Shown: positions 1-11,772, counted from the stretch's first letter. The stretch is DNA of 64,000 nucleotides from Phyto melanocephala (GCA_941918925.1 OW799233.1:149202802-149266801); one strand, 5' to 3'. Notes: a model not told the origin generated them from the letters alone. Numbers and translations: made by a program.

Positions 1-1260
1 TTATTTAAATTATTTAAAAGAAAATAAGAAATTCAAATTGTATTGCTTTAAATAATTAAAGTTGTTTCAACTGTATTTTGGTATTTGCTTTTTTTTATTT
101 ATTTTTTATCAACTTCCTTAAACGTGGTAAACAAGAGTTTAGAACAATTCTATTGTTAATATCAATGAAATTCCGATATTATAGTTTATTTTATGCATAC
201 TTTTTAAACATATGTATGTACGTATATGAACATATACATGTACATATATTTTTATTTAAATTGAATTATACTCGTACGGTATAATTTATAAAAATTAAAC
301 AGCTTTGTAGGAGATTTGTGAAACCTATTTCCATAGAAAATCAGTTTTATAAACCTTTAATAACTTACACTTACATTCTCGGAAAATCGAGAGTTTGTTA
401 AATGCACTCTATACAATCAGCTGTTGCTTGTTAAAGTTTTCACCGTGGGTCGCAAGATTTTCTCATTCCCTTTGTAATTAGAACAATACTTGTTTGCGAT
501 CCCATAAAGAACATAAATAATTGCAGAAAACTTATATTTAGATAAGAAATTCGACTAAGTTATGCCTGTATGGCCATTGTTGTTGGTGGTTGAAATTAAT
601 TTGAATTTTCAAATTTACAAACTTACAAACTGTGCAAATGATGCAAGTGATTGAAAAATGCACTATTTTTTTAACACAACAACATTTGCAATTTGCTTCA
701 ACTGCCGTTTTTAACATTTCGACCGCCATTGATTTTAATTTCATTTAATTTTTTATTTTTCGCTACATTTAGGCATTTTTATTCGTTATATATTAATTTT
801 TTCAAAAGTATGTAAGAAATGTCTTTGACAGTTCAGTAATGAGTTGCCAGATTTTTTCAGTCGGTAATTCTGACAACACTGGCTGAAATAAATTTTTATT
901 TCGGGTTAAAAAAGGACGCTCAAGATCTGCCGTTATATGCACTGGAAATTTTCTCTGTGCAAATATGCACAGGTTTAAACCTTAGTATGATATAAACATA
1001 AGTAAAAAAACATAAATTTTTTAATCGTCATTTGTAAATAATTGTAAATAAATTGGTTAAGAATAGGCAGAGTTGTAGGAAAAAATTACAGTAGCTTCAA
1101 AATCAAGTATCAAGGCAAGGGAATTGCCTTATGTTAAATCTCTTATAGATGAATAAAGTATCTGTGCATTATGACAAAATTTTAAATCAAGATAGCGTTC
1201 GAAATAAAATGGTACCTGATTTCCAACTGTCTATTTATCAGTATAAATTCAAATAATATA
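1..1260. other. AT-rich stretch without recognised gene
   Basis: No open frame here resembles a known protein; the short frames at 78-284 and 538-744 have no recognisable domain. No convincing terminal repeats were seen. Confidence 0.5.
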
Positions 1261-1264
1261 AACA

Positions 1265-2070
1265 AGCTAAAAATGTCGATTTGGACAACTGAACAACTGT
1301 CATTGTAATTCAGTATTCGATAGACGCCAAAGTGATAAGTCTGATAATCTTCTTTATTTAGTTAAAAGAAAACGACGCTGAAAGTTATCGATTTTTGGTA
1401 GAAGCTTACTGTCAATATGCACCAACTCAAAAAACTTGTGAACGGTGGTTTGCGCGTATCAAGAGACAAAGAAGACAAGAAGAGGCATGGTCAGCCGAAT
1501 AAGTTTGGAAGCATTACTCAACAAAGAGTATTGTCAAACGCATAAAGAACTTGCATAATCATTGGAATCATTCCTCTACGTTTAAAAGCATTAGGATTCA
1601 TTCAAGAGCATGGAAATTGGGTGCCATATGATTTGAAGGCGACAGACGTTGAACGGCAATTTTGCATGTCGGAAATGATGATTGAAGGCTGAAAAAAGAA
1701 GTCATTTTGTATCGTATTGGTACTGGCAAGAAAAAATGGATACATTACGATAACCTCCAAGTGCAAAAGGTCATATGAAAAGCCCGGCCAACTAGCCAAA
1801 TCTACGCCGAATATCGATCACGCCAAAGTAATGCTTTGTATTTCAGAAGGGTGTTTTGATTACTATTTGTTGCGATCGATATAGAACGTATCAGAAATTG
1901 GCTTGATCATTATTTACCTCAAAACCTGAGCAGTTCTTTTAGCGCAGAATTCATATGCTACTAGAAAGATGGGAAAAAGTACTGACTAACGTTGGACAAT
2001 ACAATGTATCAACTCATCTTGTTATTTTAATAAATGCTTTGTTTATGCAAAAAATCGACATTATTAAATT
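1265..2070 (+). pseudogene. Degenerate mariner transposase (mauritiana-like)
   Basis: Translation in shifting frames gives mariner landmarks in order: LVEAYCQYAPTQKTCERWF at about 1396-1451 (the N-terminal helix-turn-helix region), then LKAL-like, GNWVPY-like and KKWIHYDN around 1575-1750 (region of the first catalytic Asp, here changed), and LPxRWEK-like remains near 1960. Several stops and frameshifts make it dead, and the central catalytic part is largely lost. Short inverted motifs ATGTCGAT (about 1273) and ATCGACAT (about 2054) may be the inner part of the terminal repeats. Mariners move by cut and paste into TA. The Penelope element begins just after its right end. The family call is firm, the subfamily less so. 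Confidence 0.75.
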
Positions 2071-2171
2071 TTAGACAAATATAATAAATTAATGTTTTCG
2101 ATCTTTTAATTTATATAAACAGTTTCTTCTATTGAGCTTGAGATCACTTTCTACAGAACAAGATTCTTAAT

Positions 2172-4382
2172 TTGGCAATAAGACAGAAGCATGAAATATT
2201 GAAGCAAGTTTCTCAAGAATTGGATTTTATTACTGATAATTTAAGATACTTTTTAACAAGGGATGCTTTCAACAATTTTATTGAACACCAAGATAGATTA
2301 GCGAAGATTTTCAGTATGCGGATAAAAGAGGTACATAGGAAAAAATTTGATTGTTTAAGTGAATTACATAAAAAGGACCTAGGTATTAGACTTAATAGAA
2401 AATGGTTTGTGAACAAATCCGACTTTGACATTCCGTCTGATGTACAGTGGGTTCTTTCTTTAGGAAAGAAACATGCACTACCAGTAAAAAGGGATAATTT
2501 TCCAATTGTAAATGTTATTGCAGAAGGTGAGGATTTCATACAGACACTGACAGAAAAGGAGGAACAGGAAACTGCAAGAAATAAATTTACAGGGATTATT
2601 GATAGCCATTTGAATAGGGAAAAATTGACAAACAGGGACAAATTTTTATTAGATAAGGTTAATACAACTGAAAAATTTTTAAAGAATAATAGGGATTTAC
2701 TTATTCTAGATGCGGATAAAGGTAATACTACAGTGGCAATTAGGAAGAGTGATTATGACTTGAGGATGAATAACATTGTGGGGGATATTACCACATACCG
2801 ATTATTGGACAAGGATCCAACGACAAAATTACAAACTATGAATAATAGTTTAGTTGAGGATCTTTTTAAATTAAAGATTATTACATCTTTAGAAAAGAAC
2901 AAATTGAAGACTAATGTATCTACTGCACCTAGATTATATGGTGTGCCGAAAATCCATAAGGAACAATTTCCTTTGAGACCAATATGTTCTTTTGTTAACT
3001 CTCCATCATATGAACTTTGTAGATATATTACAAATATTCTAAGGAAGTTAACTAAACAATCTAAATACAATGTAAATAATTCTTTACAATTTATGGATAA
3101 GATACGGAACTTAAAGATACAAAATGGTGAAAAGTTAGTTTCACTTGATGTTGTTTCTTTATTTCCAAGTATACCAATAGACGTAGCTTTGGATATTATT
3201 GAGGAGAAATGGGACATGATAGAAAAATACACGAAAATGGATAAAAATCTTTTTCTACGTATTATAAAATTTTGTATAGTAGATAATAGATATTTCAGAT
3301 ATAATAATAAAATATATATACAACGAAAGGGTCTTCCTATGGGATCTCCAGCATCTCCTATTATAGCTGATATTTTTATGGAGAAATTATTAGATTGTTG
3401 TATTGGGAAATTAAGTGTAGAACCAAAGATAATTACGAAATACGTTGATGATTTATTTTGTATTGTTCCTAACCAATTTATTGATGAATTGTTAACAACT
3501 TTCAATTCATTTCATGACAATATAAAATTTACTATTGAAAGGGAATGTAACTCGAAAATTCCTTATTTGGATACATTAGTTATAAGAAAGGGCGAAAATT
3601 TGTTAATAGATTGGTACCAGAAGCCAACTTCTTCTGGAAGAATCATCAATTATTATTCTAAGCACCCAAAGAGAATGATTATTAATACGGCAAGAAATCT
3701 AATTGAGAGGGTTTTGAAAATAAGCGATAAAGCTTTTCATAGGAAGAATATAGAGATTATAAAAGATATTTTAATTAATAATAGTTATCCGATCCAGTTG
3801 ATTTGTAGATTAATAGGTCAGCATAGGAAACAAAACAATTTGGACGCAAGAACTGTTATCGAACCTAAAATTCATAAATCGATAACTTATGTTCCTCTTT
3901 TATCTGAAAGATTGGAAAAATCTAAAATTTATGATAATAGGAAATATATAATGGCCCACAAAATGTATAACACATTAGGTAGATTATTCAGTAAAACGAA
4001 AGATAAATTAGATAAATTAGAAAGGTCTAATTTAGTTTATAAAATACCATGTAGTGGTAATAATAATGAAAATTGTGATAAGGTATATGTAGGTACAACG
4101 AAGAATAAACTTAAAACTAGGTTAGCTGGACATAAGTCAGACCAGAAGAACAGGAACACAACAACTGCACAGAAAACTGCATTATCATTACACTGCACTA
4201 ATTGTAATCATTATCCCGATTTTTAAAATACAACAGTTTTAAATATAGAGAATAATTACAGACGTAGATATTTATTGGAAATGTTACAAATTATAAAAGT
4301 ACCACATACACAAAGAATTAATTATAAAACAGATACAGCTAATGTTGCACAAAACTATAGGCTATTAGTTAATAAGATCTAG
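2172..4382 (+). pseudogene. Penelope-like reverse transcriptase / GIY-YIG endonuclease
   Basis: This is the single protein of a Penelope-like element, which reverse transcribes the element RNA and nicks target DNA. Landmarks by residue (numbered from the TTG at 2172): DADKGNTTVAI at 180-190, LYGVPKIHK at 255-263, motif A SLDVVSLF at 324-331, motif B GLPMGSPASP at 387-396, catalytic YVDD at 424-427, and IPYLD near 463. A C-terminal GIY-YIG domain follows, with LVYKIPC at 621-627, YVGTT at 639-643, Arg650 and His654. An in-frame TAA at 4224-4226 cuts the frame at 684 residues, but the same frame stays open for 51 more codons to the TAG at 4380-4382 and encodes the expected conserved tail (NYRRRYLLEML). 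It is therefore one nonsense mutation from full length. No ATG lies at the 5' end: the frame opens after a TGA at 2139, so the natural start is unclear. Confidence 0.93.
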
Positions 4383-4618
4383 AATTATGTTAGTTTTTTA
4401 GTCAGTTAGCTTTAATGTAATATTTTATATGTATCTGTATTTTTTGTTTTGTATAATATTTAACAGTTTTTGTAATTTGTAATATTTTATATGTATTTGA
4501 ATTTTTTGTTTTGTATAATATTTTAAATGTTTACAAATAATTTTCCCGCCTTTTTTAAAAAATTGTTGACAAAATATTTTAATTGTTAATTGTTAAAAAA
4601 AAATATTAAAAAATTTCC

Positions 4619-4648
4619 CTGAAGAAGCTACCCAATGTGGTAGCGAAA
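4619..4648 (+). ncRNA. Hammerhead-ribozyme-like motif in Penelope 3' end
   Basis: CTGAAGA (4619-4625) is followed by a perfect 6-bp stem GCTACC/GGTAGC (4627-4632 and 4639-4644) with a 6-nt loop and then GAAA (4645-4648). This matches the CUGANGA, stem II, GAAA layout of hammerhead cores, which are known from terminal repeats of Penelope-like elements. The usual core is CUGAUGA; here the fifth base is A. Stems I and III are not obvious, so self-cleavage is doubtful. Confidence 0.4.
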
Positions 4649-5117
4649 TATCGGAAAATAAAATTGAAACTATTTTTTATTAAGAAAAGTGATCTCAAGC
4701 TCAATAGAAGAAACTGTTTATTTTAGACAAATAATAATGTATAAATTTTTTTATTTTTTGAATTCAATCGCTCATATTATAAGCTTTGGGCGCAAATTAT
4801 CATTAGATAATATATGCAAATCCTTTACTAACATCGTAGGACATCACGAAAATCGAGAATACAGAATAACACACTTGCTGTTGCCTTACATTTTTTGGGA
4901 CTCCTAACTTAAAGTAAATAAGTCTTTCAATAAGTTATCTGCTGAATAATTAGGAGTTGTTTTAATATATGTCCATACATATTTGTTTCTGAATAAGTCG
5001 CGAGAGAACCATTTGATTTAGTTAGGAGAAAAGTTTTTTAACTCCGCAATCAATTAAACAATAAAAATAATTTTTACATTATTTTTTTATTTGATTTTGT
5101 TGTAAGGTGTGTTACAA

Positions 5118-5345
5118 AATGGTCGGAAACCTTGAAATCTTCTTTAATCGCCAAAAAATTCCGCTTTTGGAGTTCTGAGAACCCACATTTGATTGTCGAA
5201 AAACAAATGCTTCCACGATGTGGGACTTTTTGGTATGGATTTTAGACTGAAGACATAATTGGTCCAATTACTTTTTTGAAAATGAGGCTGGTCGATCAAG
5301 GACTGTTATTGGTGCTGGATATCGCGAGATACAGAAAATTTAAAA
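5118..5345 (+). pseudogene. Mariner-family transposase fragment
   Basis: One frame, with stops, reads FWSSENPHLIVEK, a tryptophan/glycine-rich block and DIIGPITF, then in another frame FFENEAGRSRT and GAGYREIQ. These are the conserved central mariner blocks (ENPH..EKP, GIIGPFFFENE, V.G.RYR). Only about 75 codons remain, lying between the first and second catalytic Asp, with frame changes. The call rests on block order, which also appears in the copies at 11773 and 49484. Confidence 0.7.
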
Positions 5346-5684
5346 GGATTTGTAATAAAACTACGTTTCTATACTTTAAAACAAATCTAATATTATTAAG
5401 TGCTATTTGTTTATAAGTAGTATTTGTTCAATAATAAATATGCGATGTTCAATCGTGTAACGCTCCATTTTTTTTTTAACTCTAAATTGTTAGCTGTCAA
5501 CTTGTTTTTCTTTTGACGACAAAATCAAATCTTGCGTTAATTTTGTTTCAACCTTTATATTGTACATGTTTCATTTTTATACCCTTTACACTTTTCTGTT
5601 TTCCTTTTTTTCTACAATTTAAATCTTTATCTAAACTGCTAATGATACTTTGTGAAAGATTATTTTGTCTAAAGTCTTATAGTA

Positions 5685-5929
5685 TACGAAATGTAAAAAG
5701 CCACATGCACATGTGGGTCTGATGTCACTAAAATGTTCAGCACTTTGGTAATATTTTTTAGAATAGTCGTAGTGGCTGCATCTGGTAAGTTTTTGATATT
5801 ACACGAAATGTATTTTAGTCCAAAAATGCAAATGAAACGCATGTGGCCGAAGCGGATACATTTATGCTTTATGATGACGTCAAAATTACGTCACAGCCAC
5901 ATGCGTATGTGGCTTTTTACATTTCGTGT
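5685..5929. mobile_element. MITE with about 32-bp inverted ends
   Basis: The left end (from 5685) contains ACGAAATGTAAAAAGCCACA and the right end (to 5929) is its reverse complement with few mismatches. Each end also holds a small internal palindrome (CCACATG..CATGTGG). TA dinucleotides flank both sides, fitting a Tc1/mariner-type non-autonomous element. No coding capacity. Confidence 0.75.
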
Positions 5930-8900
5930 ACCAAAGGCTTAACTTACAGTAAAAATCATCCTACATTGTGGAAAGGACTGTAACAGGCATAAAAGGCATT
6001 TATCAGATTAAACGCATACTTTTATTGTATTGTTGTTTATGTATTTTGTTTTCATAATGCCTTTTGTCTTCTAATTCCTCTCTCTTATTGTCCCAGTAAT
6101 TGTTATTTTTGTATTACGCTGAATTTTTGTTTTTTTTTTTCACAAAACTTAAACAAACTATGTACTCAGTTGAGTAAAGTAAAGAAAAATACTGAATTAA
6201 ATTAAACAGTTATACGTTTTTAAGTGAGCATAATCATTGTTTAAATAAAAATCATCATGGTGAGTGCATTTACTTGATATGAATTTTTGTTTACTTGAAC
6301 AATATCAGTCTCTGCCATACGCAGATCCTGGGTGTGGGAAAATAGGAGAACTACACCCTTACCCAAACACAATTAAGAAAATGGTTGCAGCTTATATTTA
6401 TATTATTAATTAGATGTTAGTTACAATACCTGGTAAAAAGGTAATTATGTGAGAAATTAAATAAGATTAAATATAATTTCAATGTGTTTTGTTAGCAACA
6501 CATCCACTTATTCTACTAATTTAAAAAAAAAATCAAAAAACTATTTACATAAATTTACAATTTAATAAAATTTATATTTAATAAAATACTGCATGCTCAC
6601 ACAAATAAAAATGCTTCTTCGCACCTGTTGTCAAATTATCGTAAATAATTTTTATTTTGGGTGTAAAATTAGCTAATCAATCAAAATAAAGAAGATATAA
6701 AAAGAGAAGAAAAAGAAGGTTCTGTAAAGTCTGCTAATGATAACAATATCACTTAAATAAGAATTAGTTGGATTTAAATCTGAAAAATAATTTTTTGCAC
6801 TTCTTTGAACACTCACACAATTCCATAGTATTGATAATTGAATGCATATTTAAAAAGATTGTTAGTAGAAACAGCCAGGAACATATTGATTTTAACATGT
6901 TTTTTTTTTTGTTCTTTAAAACTAAACTTAATTCTTTTTACATATATTTTTTTTTTATATAATTTAACCCGTTTTCAATTTTTATTTAAATTACTTCGTT
7001 AATATGAATATCTAGTTGTTAAACGTATTACAGATGCACTGCTACTAAATTCAATTGTATCTGAACAAAAGTCCAATTCTCTGAATTGTATTTATTCCAG
7101 TTTTGATTAAGTGTGTTTACAAAACATTTACAAAAAAAAAAAAAAATCGAAAAAAGAAAATTATGCAAATGTCAACACAAATTATTTGTCCGTCACAATT
7201 TCATTAAAATATTTTTATTTTCTTTACAATGAGATTGCAAATGTTTGTTCCTACATAATAACATACTTTTGGTTCATTGTCATCATCATCCAAACTGATA
7301 GTAATAACGATGTTTGACAACATAATAATGATGTTCATTTTTACAGTGCTATAAATAATCGCTTTATTTTGATTGTATGTATGTATATATACCTACTTAT
7401 GTCTACTAAAAATATTTTTATATACATACATACATACATATATAGTAATTGTATGTACTTAAATACTGTTTTATTTGTTTATATCACTTTATTAAGGTTT
7501 TATTATCAATATCATCATTACAATCGCAATATGTTTGTAATTGCGTAGAATTGTATATACTTTTATATGCATGCATGTGTGAAAGAAACAATTTCATTTT
7601 CACCCACAGCTCTATTATATACAGTTAGCTAAAACACAATCGTAGCGATGGCAGCATTAAACTGCTTTGTAGCTTCCCAGCAAAAAGGTTTGCAAATACA
7701 AAAGAACCCAGCAAAAAAACTTAGAAGTAGTGCAAAGCGAATTCCATTTTTAAGACTTCTATATCAATTGTGTAAAAACATTAATTCTAATTGAATTAAT
7801 GTGACACATGATCTCCAATGACATGCTAATGTTAAAATCATTAGTTGTTTCACCTAAAGGTAATCACTTCGTCACCAGTTGAACCCCTGCAAATTCACTT
7901 TTATGTCATAGATTTTGTTTTGCTGAGAAGTTGTTTGATTTAACATAAGCGTGTCACTAAAATATTTGAATATGAATATATTAATAAACTGCTGCATAGA
8001 TCGCATGCTTATTAGATAAAATGCAAGCAATTTTTAGAATTAATGATATTTGTTTACATAAATAGTTCAAGGTATTTTGCATTTATTGATTGATTTTATA
8101 TTCATTTTAAGGCACATACATATGTACATCATTTACGACAAACTATTTCGCATTTAGTCAAAGATCACACACGACTTGCCCAACTTTTTCCATACTTTCA
8201 TTTGAACTTGTTTTTATGTTCACACACGACATGAAAATAAATGTCAAATATTCAACAAAAAAAAAAAATTTCTTCAAAATGCCGAATACCGGCGATTATT
8301 TTTCCATTTTTTTTTTCTCCTCACCTAAAACTGTAAAAACATCTATAAACTCAAGAATTGTCCAACTATAATCGTCGTGTGTGACCATAGACTTAGGGAG
8401 GCATTTAGAATACACTTTATATCTATTTAGAAGTCGTGAAAAATTTAATTTACTTTAAGCAACTGCAAAAGTTTATTTTTTCTAGGTTATCATGTGATTG
8501 ATTTGTAAGTGGTAGTGATTAGTTCTATTTGTCGCCTTAGCATGACCTTGTTAGGCGACCTTAAAGGGCGTTCAATTGACATTCTTTTCATATTCGGTGA
8601 GGGTCAGTAAATCAGCTTAGCGGTCATTAGCTTTATAGAAAAGTCTTTTAATTTTGTTATCTATTTGAACATTTGGCTTTTAATAGCCAGTCGTAGTGAC
8701 TGGCAACATGTATTTAAAAAAATTAATGGAGTCAATATTTACACTTCTTTGTCGTTATTACGCATCTAAGTACTCACAAAAATATTTAATAACTCACTGT
8801 TTTAATTTAAGCAGTTTATGGTATAAATATAACATTTGCAATCTTCAAAATCTATAAAAAGTGAGTGATAACTAAATCCGTAGTTTAGGAACTTAATCAC

Positions 8901-9070
8901 TTTTTCACTAATAACTCGTATTTACGAATATCGATTGTTCATATTAAGTTTGTTCATCGTTTGTTGATAAAATGTCGGGTGTTATCTACATATTATGTAA
9001 TTTACAGCCAAGCCATGCCGTATGTCAGTTGATTATACATTTAAAAAGTTCGTTATTTGCGATGAAAGGA
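5930..9070. other. Non-coding AT-rich stretch
   Basis: No supported gene. It holds an ATG immediately followed by a donor-like GTGAGT at 6256-6264 (unsupported possible first exon), a TACA/TATA microsatellite at about 7374-7443, and a possible foldback element at 8163-8382. The rest shows nothing recognisable. Confidence 0.5.
8163..8382. mobile_element. Possible small MITE with CACACACGAC ends
   Basis: ATCACACACGACTTGCCCAAC at the left is mirrored at the right by the complement of GGTCACACACGACG...GTTGGACAA. The outermost 10-13 bases match well, and the match continues after a gap. The interior is non-coding. Confidence 0.45.
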
Positions 9071-9083
9071 ATTTTATGAATTA

Positions 9084-10777
9084 GGTTAGGTTAGGTTAGG
9101 TTGAAAAGGAGGGGTATAAAAGCCCAAACCCATGACAGGTATACACCTATGCCCAGTTGGCATGTTGTGCGCTCCATGTGGAAAACGGAATTCCCAAACA
9201 AAAAACCATAAACATAATTTCCCATAAATAACGGACTAGTCCAAGAAACCAGTCCCCTCAATGTAACGCCTTATGGATCTCCAGTTCGAGTTCCCCAGGT
9301 ATTCCAAGTTCGGCATATTATCTACTGTAAAATTTTCGCGCCTAATATGCCCAAACGCAGGACAATGACAGAGGTAGTGTACCAGGGTCTCATCCTCTTC
9401 CTCACAAGCTCTACATGTCGTCTCCTCAGATAATCCCATGCGTGCTAAATGAGTTCTCAACTCCGTATGACCTGTAATTACACCGGTTAATTTCCTAAGT
9501 GTAGGTCTACTTAGTCTCAAAATCTCCTTTGACTTCCCAAGATTTGGGTCACCCCAGAGTGTTCTTGTCACCTTACCGACATCAGTGCTTTGCCATTTTC
9601 TGACATGTTCTTCCATTGCCCAACGTTTAAGTTCATCCTTAAATCGTTTAAGGGGTTTGGCGTTCTCCAAAGTTATAGTACTCAAAAGAGCTCCCATTTT
9701 GGATAATTTGTCGGCTTTCTCGTTTCCGATCAGCCCGTGATGGCTTGGTATCCATATTATCTCCAGATGTTCACAATTTGCATATGAGTTTATCTCACTC
9801 TTGCATTGCAAAACGTTCCGGGATTCAACTTTCTCCTTTCTCAATGTCTTAATCACTGATTGGCTATCCGTAAAGATACGAATCGGAGTTTCGCTATTCG
9901 TTTCCTTTATCCATTTAATTCCTTCCGTAATCGCCATGATCTCAGCCTGAAAAATAGTGTTGTGATCTGGTAGACGGAAGTATTTGCCTCTATTTCGGCT
10001 TATGTCGTATAAGCCCATTCCAGTTTGGTCACCAATCTTTGAACCGTCTGTATAAAGATCGATTCCGTGGGTGTTTCCCATCCTGATTATCTCATCCCAT
10101 TCTCCCTCTTCCGGTATAATGGTGATGCAGTTAATATTCTCATATCTCATCGGGATTTTATCACATGTTAATTCTGTAATATTTCCTATCGGTAAGATAT
10201 CCGTTATTCTTTGGTATCTGGTCTTATGTTCTCTTATAAGCCACTCATCTATTGCCATTAATCTTGTGGCAGCTAAGGCCGCTTCATATTTTACCTGTAT
10301 CTCAATAGGCCAAATGGATAATATATTCTCAATGGCCATTGTCGATGTGGTCCTCATGGCGCCGCAAATACTAATGCAGCACTGTCTCTGAATCTTTTGA
10401 AGAGGTTTTATATTCACCTTCTTCTCTAAGGATGTCCACCATACTAACGAAGCGTACGTAATTGTAGGCCGCAGTACACTCGTATATAGCCAATGTGTCA
10501 TCCTTGGGCTTAAGCCCCATTTTGAGCCAATCACTCTTCTGCAGAGGGCCCATATTCTTTGAGCTCTCTCCACTTTACATTGAATGTGGTCCTTCCAGGA
10601 TAGTCTCCAATCAAGTACTATTCCTAGGTATTTGACCTTTTTATCAATCTTAATTGTCTTATTCCGAAAGATGGGATAGCTATGCACCGGTATCTTCCTC
10701 TTTCTCGTAAACAAACAGATTTCAGTCTTTTCCGGGTTGACATTGAGCCCTCGCTCCTTCGCCCAGTTATATGATAT
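9084..10777 (-). mobile_element. 5'-truncated LINE with TTAGG-type tail and 13-bp TSD
   Basis: An identical 13-mer ATTTTATGAATTA lies at 9071-9083 and 10778-10790, a clean target-site duplication. Read on the minus strand, the element starts abruptly at 10777 inside the reverse-transcriptase reading frame, runs through RNase H and a Cys/His knuckle, and ends in a short tandem repeat that reads (GGTTA)n on the plus strand at 9084-9100. This is target-primed insertion with 5' truncation. The short tandem tail instead of poly(A) is typical of some RNase H-bearing LINE clades (I/LOA group). Confidence 0.93.
9236..10777 (-). CDS. LINE polyprotein C-terminus: RT thumb, RNase H, CCHC
   Basis: The open frame on the minus strand covers the last part of a non-LTR retrotransposon ORF2. 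Upstream of the first Met (10714) the frame is still coding (WAKERGLNVNPEKTEI), so the Met is internal. Order: RT C-terminal region (VKYLGIVLDWRLSWKDHI; ITYASLVWW), then RNase H with its acidic residues visible in DLYTDGSK, FQAEIMAITEG, IFTDSQS and the His motif WIPSHHGLIGNEKAD, then a Cys-rich end (CRACEEEDETLVHYLCHC). RNase H would remove template RNA during reverse transcription. The frame has no stop over 500 codons, implying a fairly recent insertion. It is not functional alone because the endonuclease and RT core are missing. Confidence 0.92.
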   Translation of the reverse strand: MSYNWAKERGLNVNPEKTEICLFTRKRKIPVHSYPIFRNKTIKIDKKVKYLGIVLDWRLSWKDHIQCKVERAQRIWALCRRVIGSKWGLSPRMTHWLYTSVLRPTITYASLVWWTSLEKKVNIKPLQKIQRQCCISICGAMRTTSTMAIENILSIWPIEIQVKYEAALAATRLMAIDEWLIREHKTRYQRITDILPIGNITELTCDKIPMRYENINCITIIPEEGEWDEIIRMGNTHGIDLYTDGSKIGDQTGMGLYDISRNRGKYFRLPDHNTIFQAEIMAITEGIKWIKETNSETPIRIFTDSQSVIKTLRKEKVESRNVLQCKSEINSYANCEHLEIIWIPSHHGLIGNEKADKLSKMGALLSTITLENAKPLKRFKDELKRWAMEEHVRKWQSTDVGKVTRTLWGDPNLGKSKEILRLSRPTLRKLTGVITGHTELRTHLARMGLSEETTCRACEEEDETLVHYLCHCPAFGHIRRENFTVDNMPNLEYLGNSNWRSIRRYIEGTGFLD

Positions 10778-10790
10778 ATTTTATGAATTA

Positions 10791-11772
10791 ACGATTCAGT
10801 TATGAGAATAGAAAAAATTTTTTGTTTCAGTTCTGTTGGTAGAAAGTAAATTACATCATTTTAAACAATTTTACTTGAGATAGTAATTTGACTTTATATG
10901 TGGATCATTTCTCAATAATATAACCTTGGAAATGCTAAACCGTTCCAGCGGTTCAATAATAACTTAAAGTTAGGGCGATGAATGAACACGTCTTTGGGCT
11001 TTTAGTGCCCCTCTTTATTATCATTTAGGTATTTTTTCTATTTGTTTTTTCCTTAAAAAGGATGATATGCTGCGACATTTGCCAACCTGTGGTTTATCGC
11101 TTCCATTATGTTTTATGTAAAAACAAATGATTACATGATATATAAACCTTCCACAAGGTTGACAACTTGTGTGAAATATTATTTTAAATATATTTTATTA
11201 TTAAAATTCGTGTGATCTCTCTTGCGTTGATGGTTGATTATGATGAATGGCATCGCACTTTTATTTATTAGCATTAAATTCAATTGTCAAGTTCACTGGT
11301 GCAATTTGTTTAATTCAGTAGTTTTGATTTGTTGTATATAAACAATGAGTCGTTAAACATATTGATCTTTAGCTGTGAAAAAAAATATTTGAAGATGTCA
11401 AATTTAATCTCTTATTTAATACTGAGATATAAATTAAAAGAAAAATAATTCCAAAATATATTTTTATAAATTAGTTGTATACAGTTTCTAAACTAATTAA
11501 GGACTATAAGTAATATGGGGACATTCATGTTACTAACAAAACAAACAAACGATTATATTGTCGATCGTAAATAATACGTATTTATGTTCATAAAAAGGGA
11601 TAATTCGTATATCGAAATTCTGGCTCAAGTTAAAGTGTTAAGTAAAGATATTGTGAAAAATATTTTCTTTAAATTTGTGTGATTATGCAACAGCTTAGAT
11701 CTAGTTGGGGTTATGACAAGTCTTCCAATAGGTATTTTTAAATTTTAACAGCAGACAGTGGTAATATTGTAC
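10791..11772. other. Non-coding stretch
   Basis: No gene, terminal repeat or RNA gene recognised. Confidence 0.5.

Larger units (their letters stand above)
2115..4721 (+). mobile_element. Penelope-like retroelement with inverted termini
   Basis: The element is bounded by a perfect 32-bp inverted repeat, 2119-2150 against 4686-4717, extending to about 36 bp with ATAA on the outside. A 13-bp direct repeat TTTTAGACAAATA occurs outside it (2069-2081 and 4721-4733) and may be the target duplication, although the left copy sits 33 bp away from the inverted repeat. Inside are the RT/endonuclease frame (2172-4226, continuing to 4382), a 3' region with a near-duplicate of about 50 bp (about 4420-4461 and 4481-4531), and a hammerhead-like motif at 4619-4648. 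Inverted rather than direct terminal repeats are known for Penelope-like elements. Confidence 0.9.

Noticed and set aside
2213..3505. Long minus-strand frames opposite the Penelope ORF
   Set aside because: Shadows of the plus-strand reverse transcriptase; no domain and composition of an antisense frame.
6246..6264. ATG followed directly by GTGAGT, like a minimal first coding exon
   Set aside because: No promoter or following exons could be connected; short motif likely by chance.
7374..7443. TA/TACA tract as possible functional element
   Set aside because: Ordinary microsatellite without other structure.
7706..7932. CCCAGCAAAA and TTTTGCTGAG as MITE ends
   Set aside because: Only about 8 complementary bases; too short in an AT-rich region.
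9084..9103. TTAGG repeats as telomeric sequence
   Set aside because: Only three to four units, placed exactly at the 3' end of a LINE with target duplication, so it is the LINE tail.
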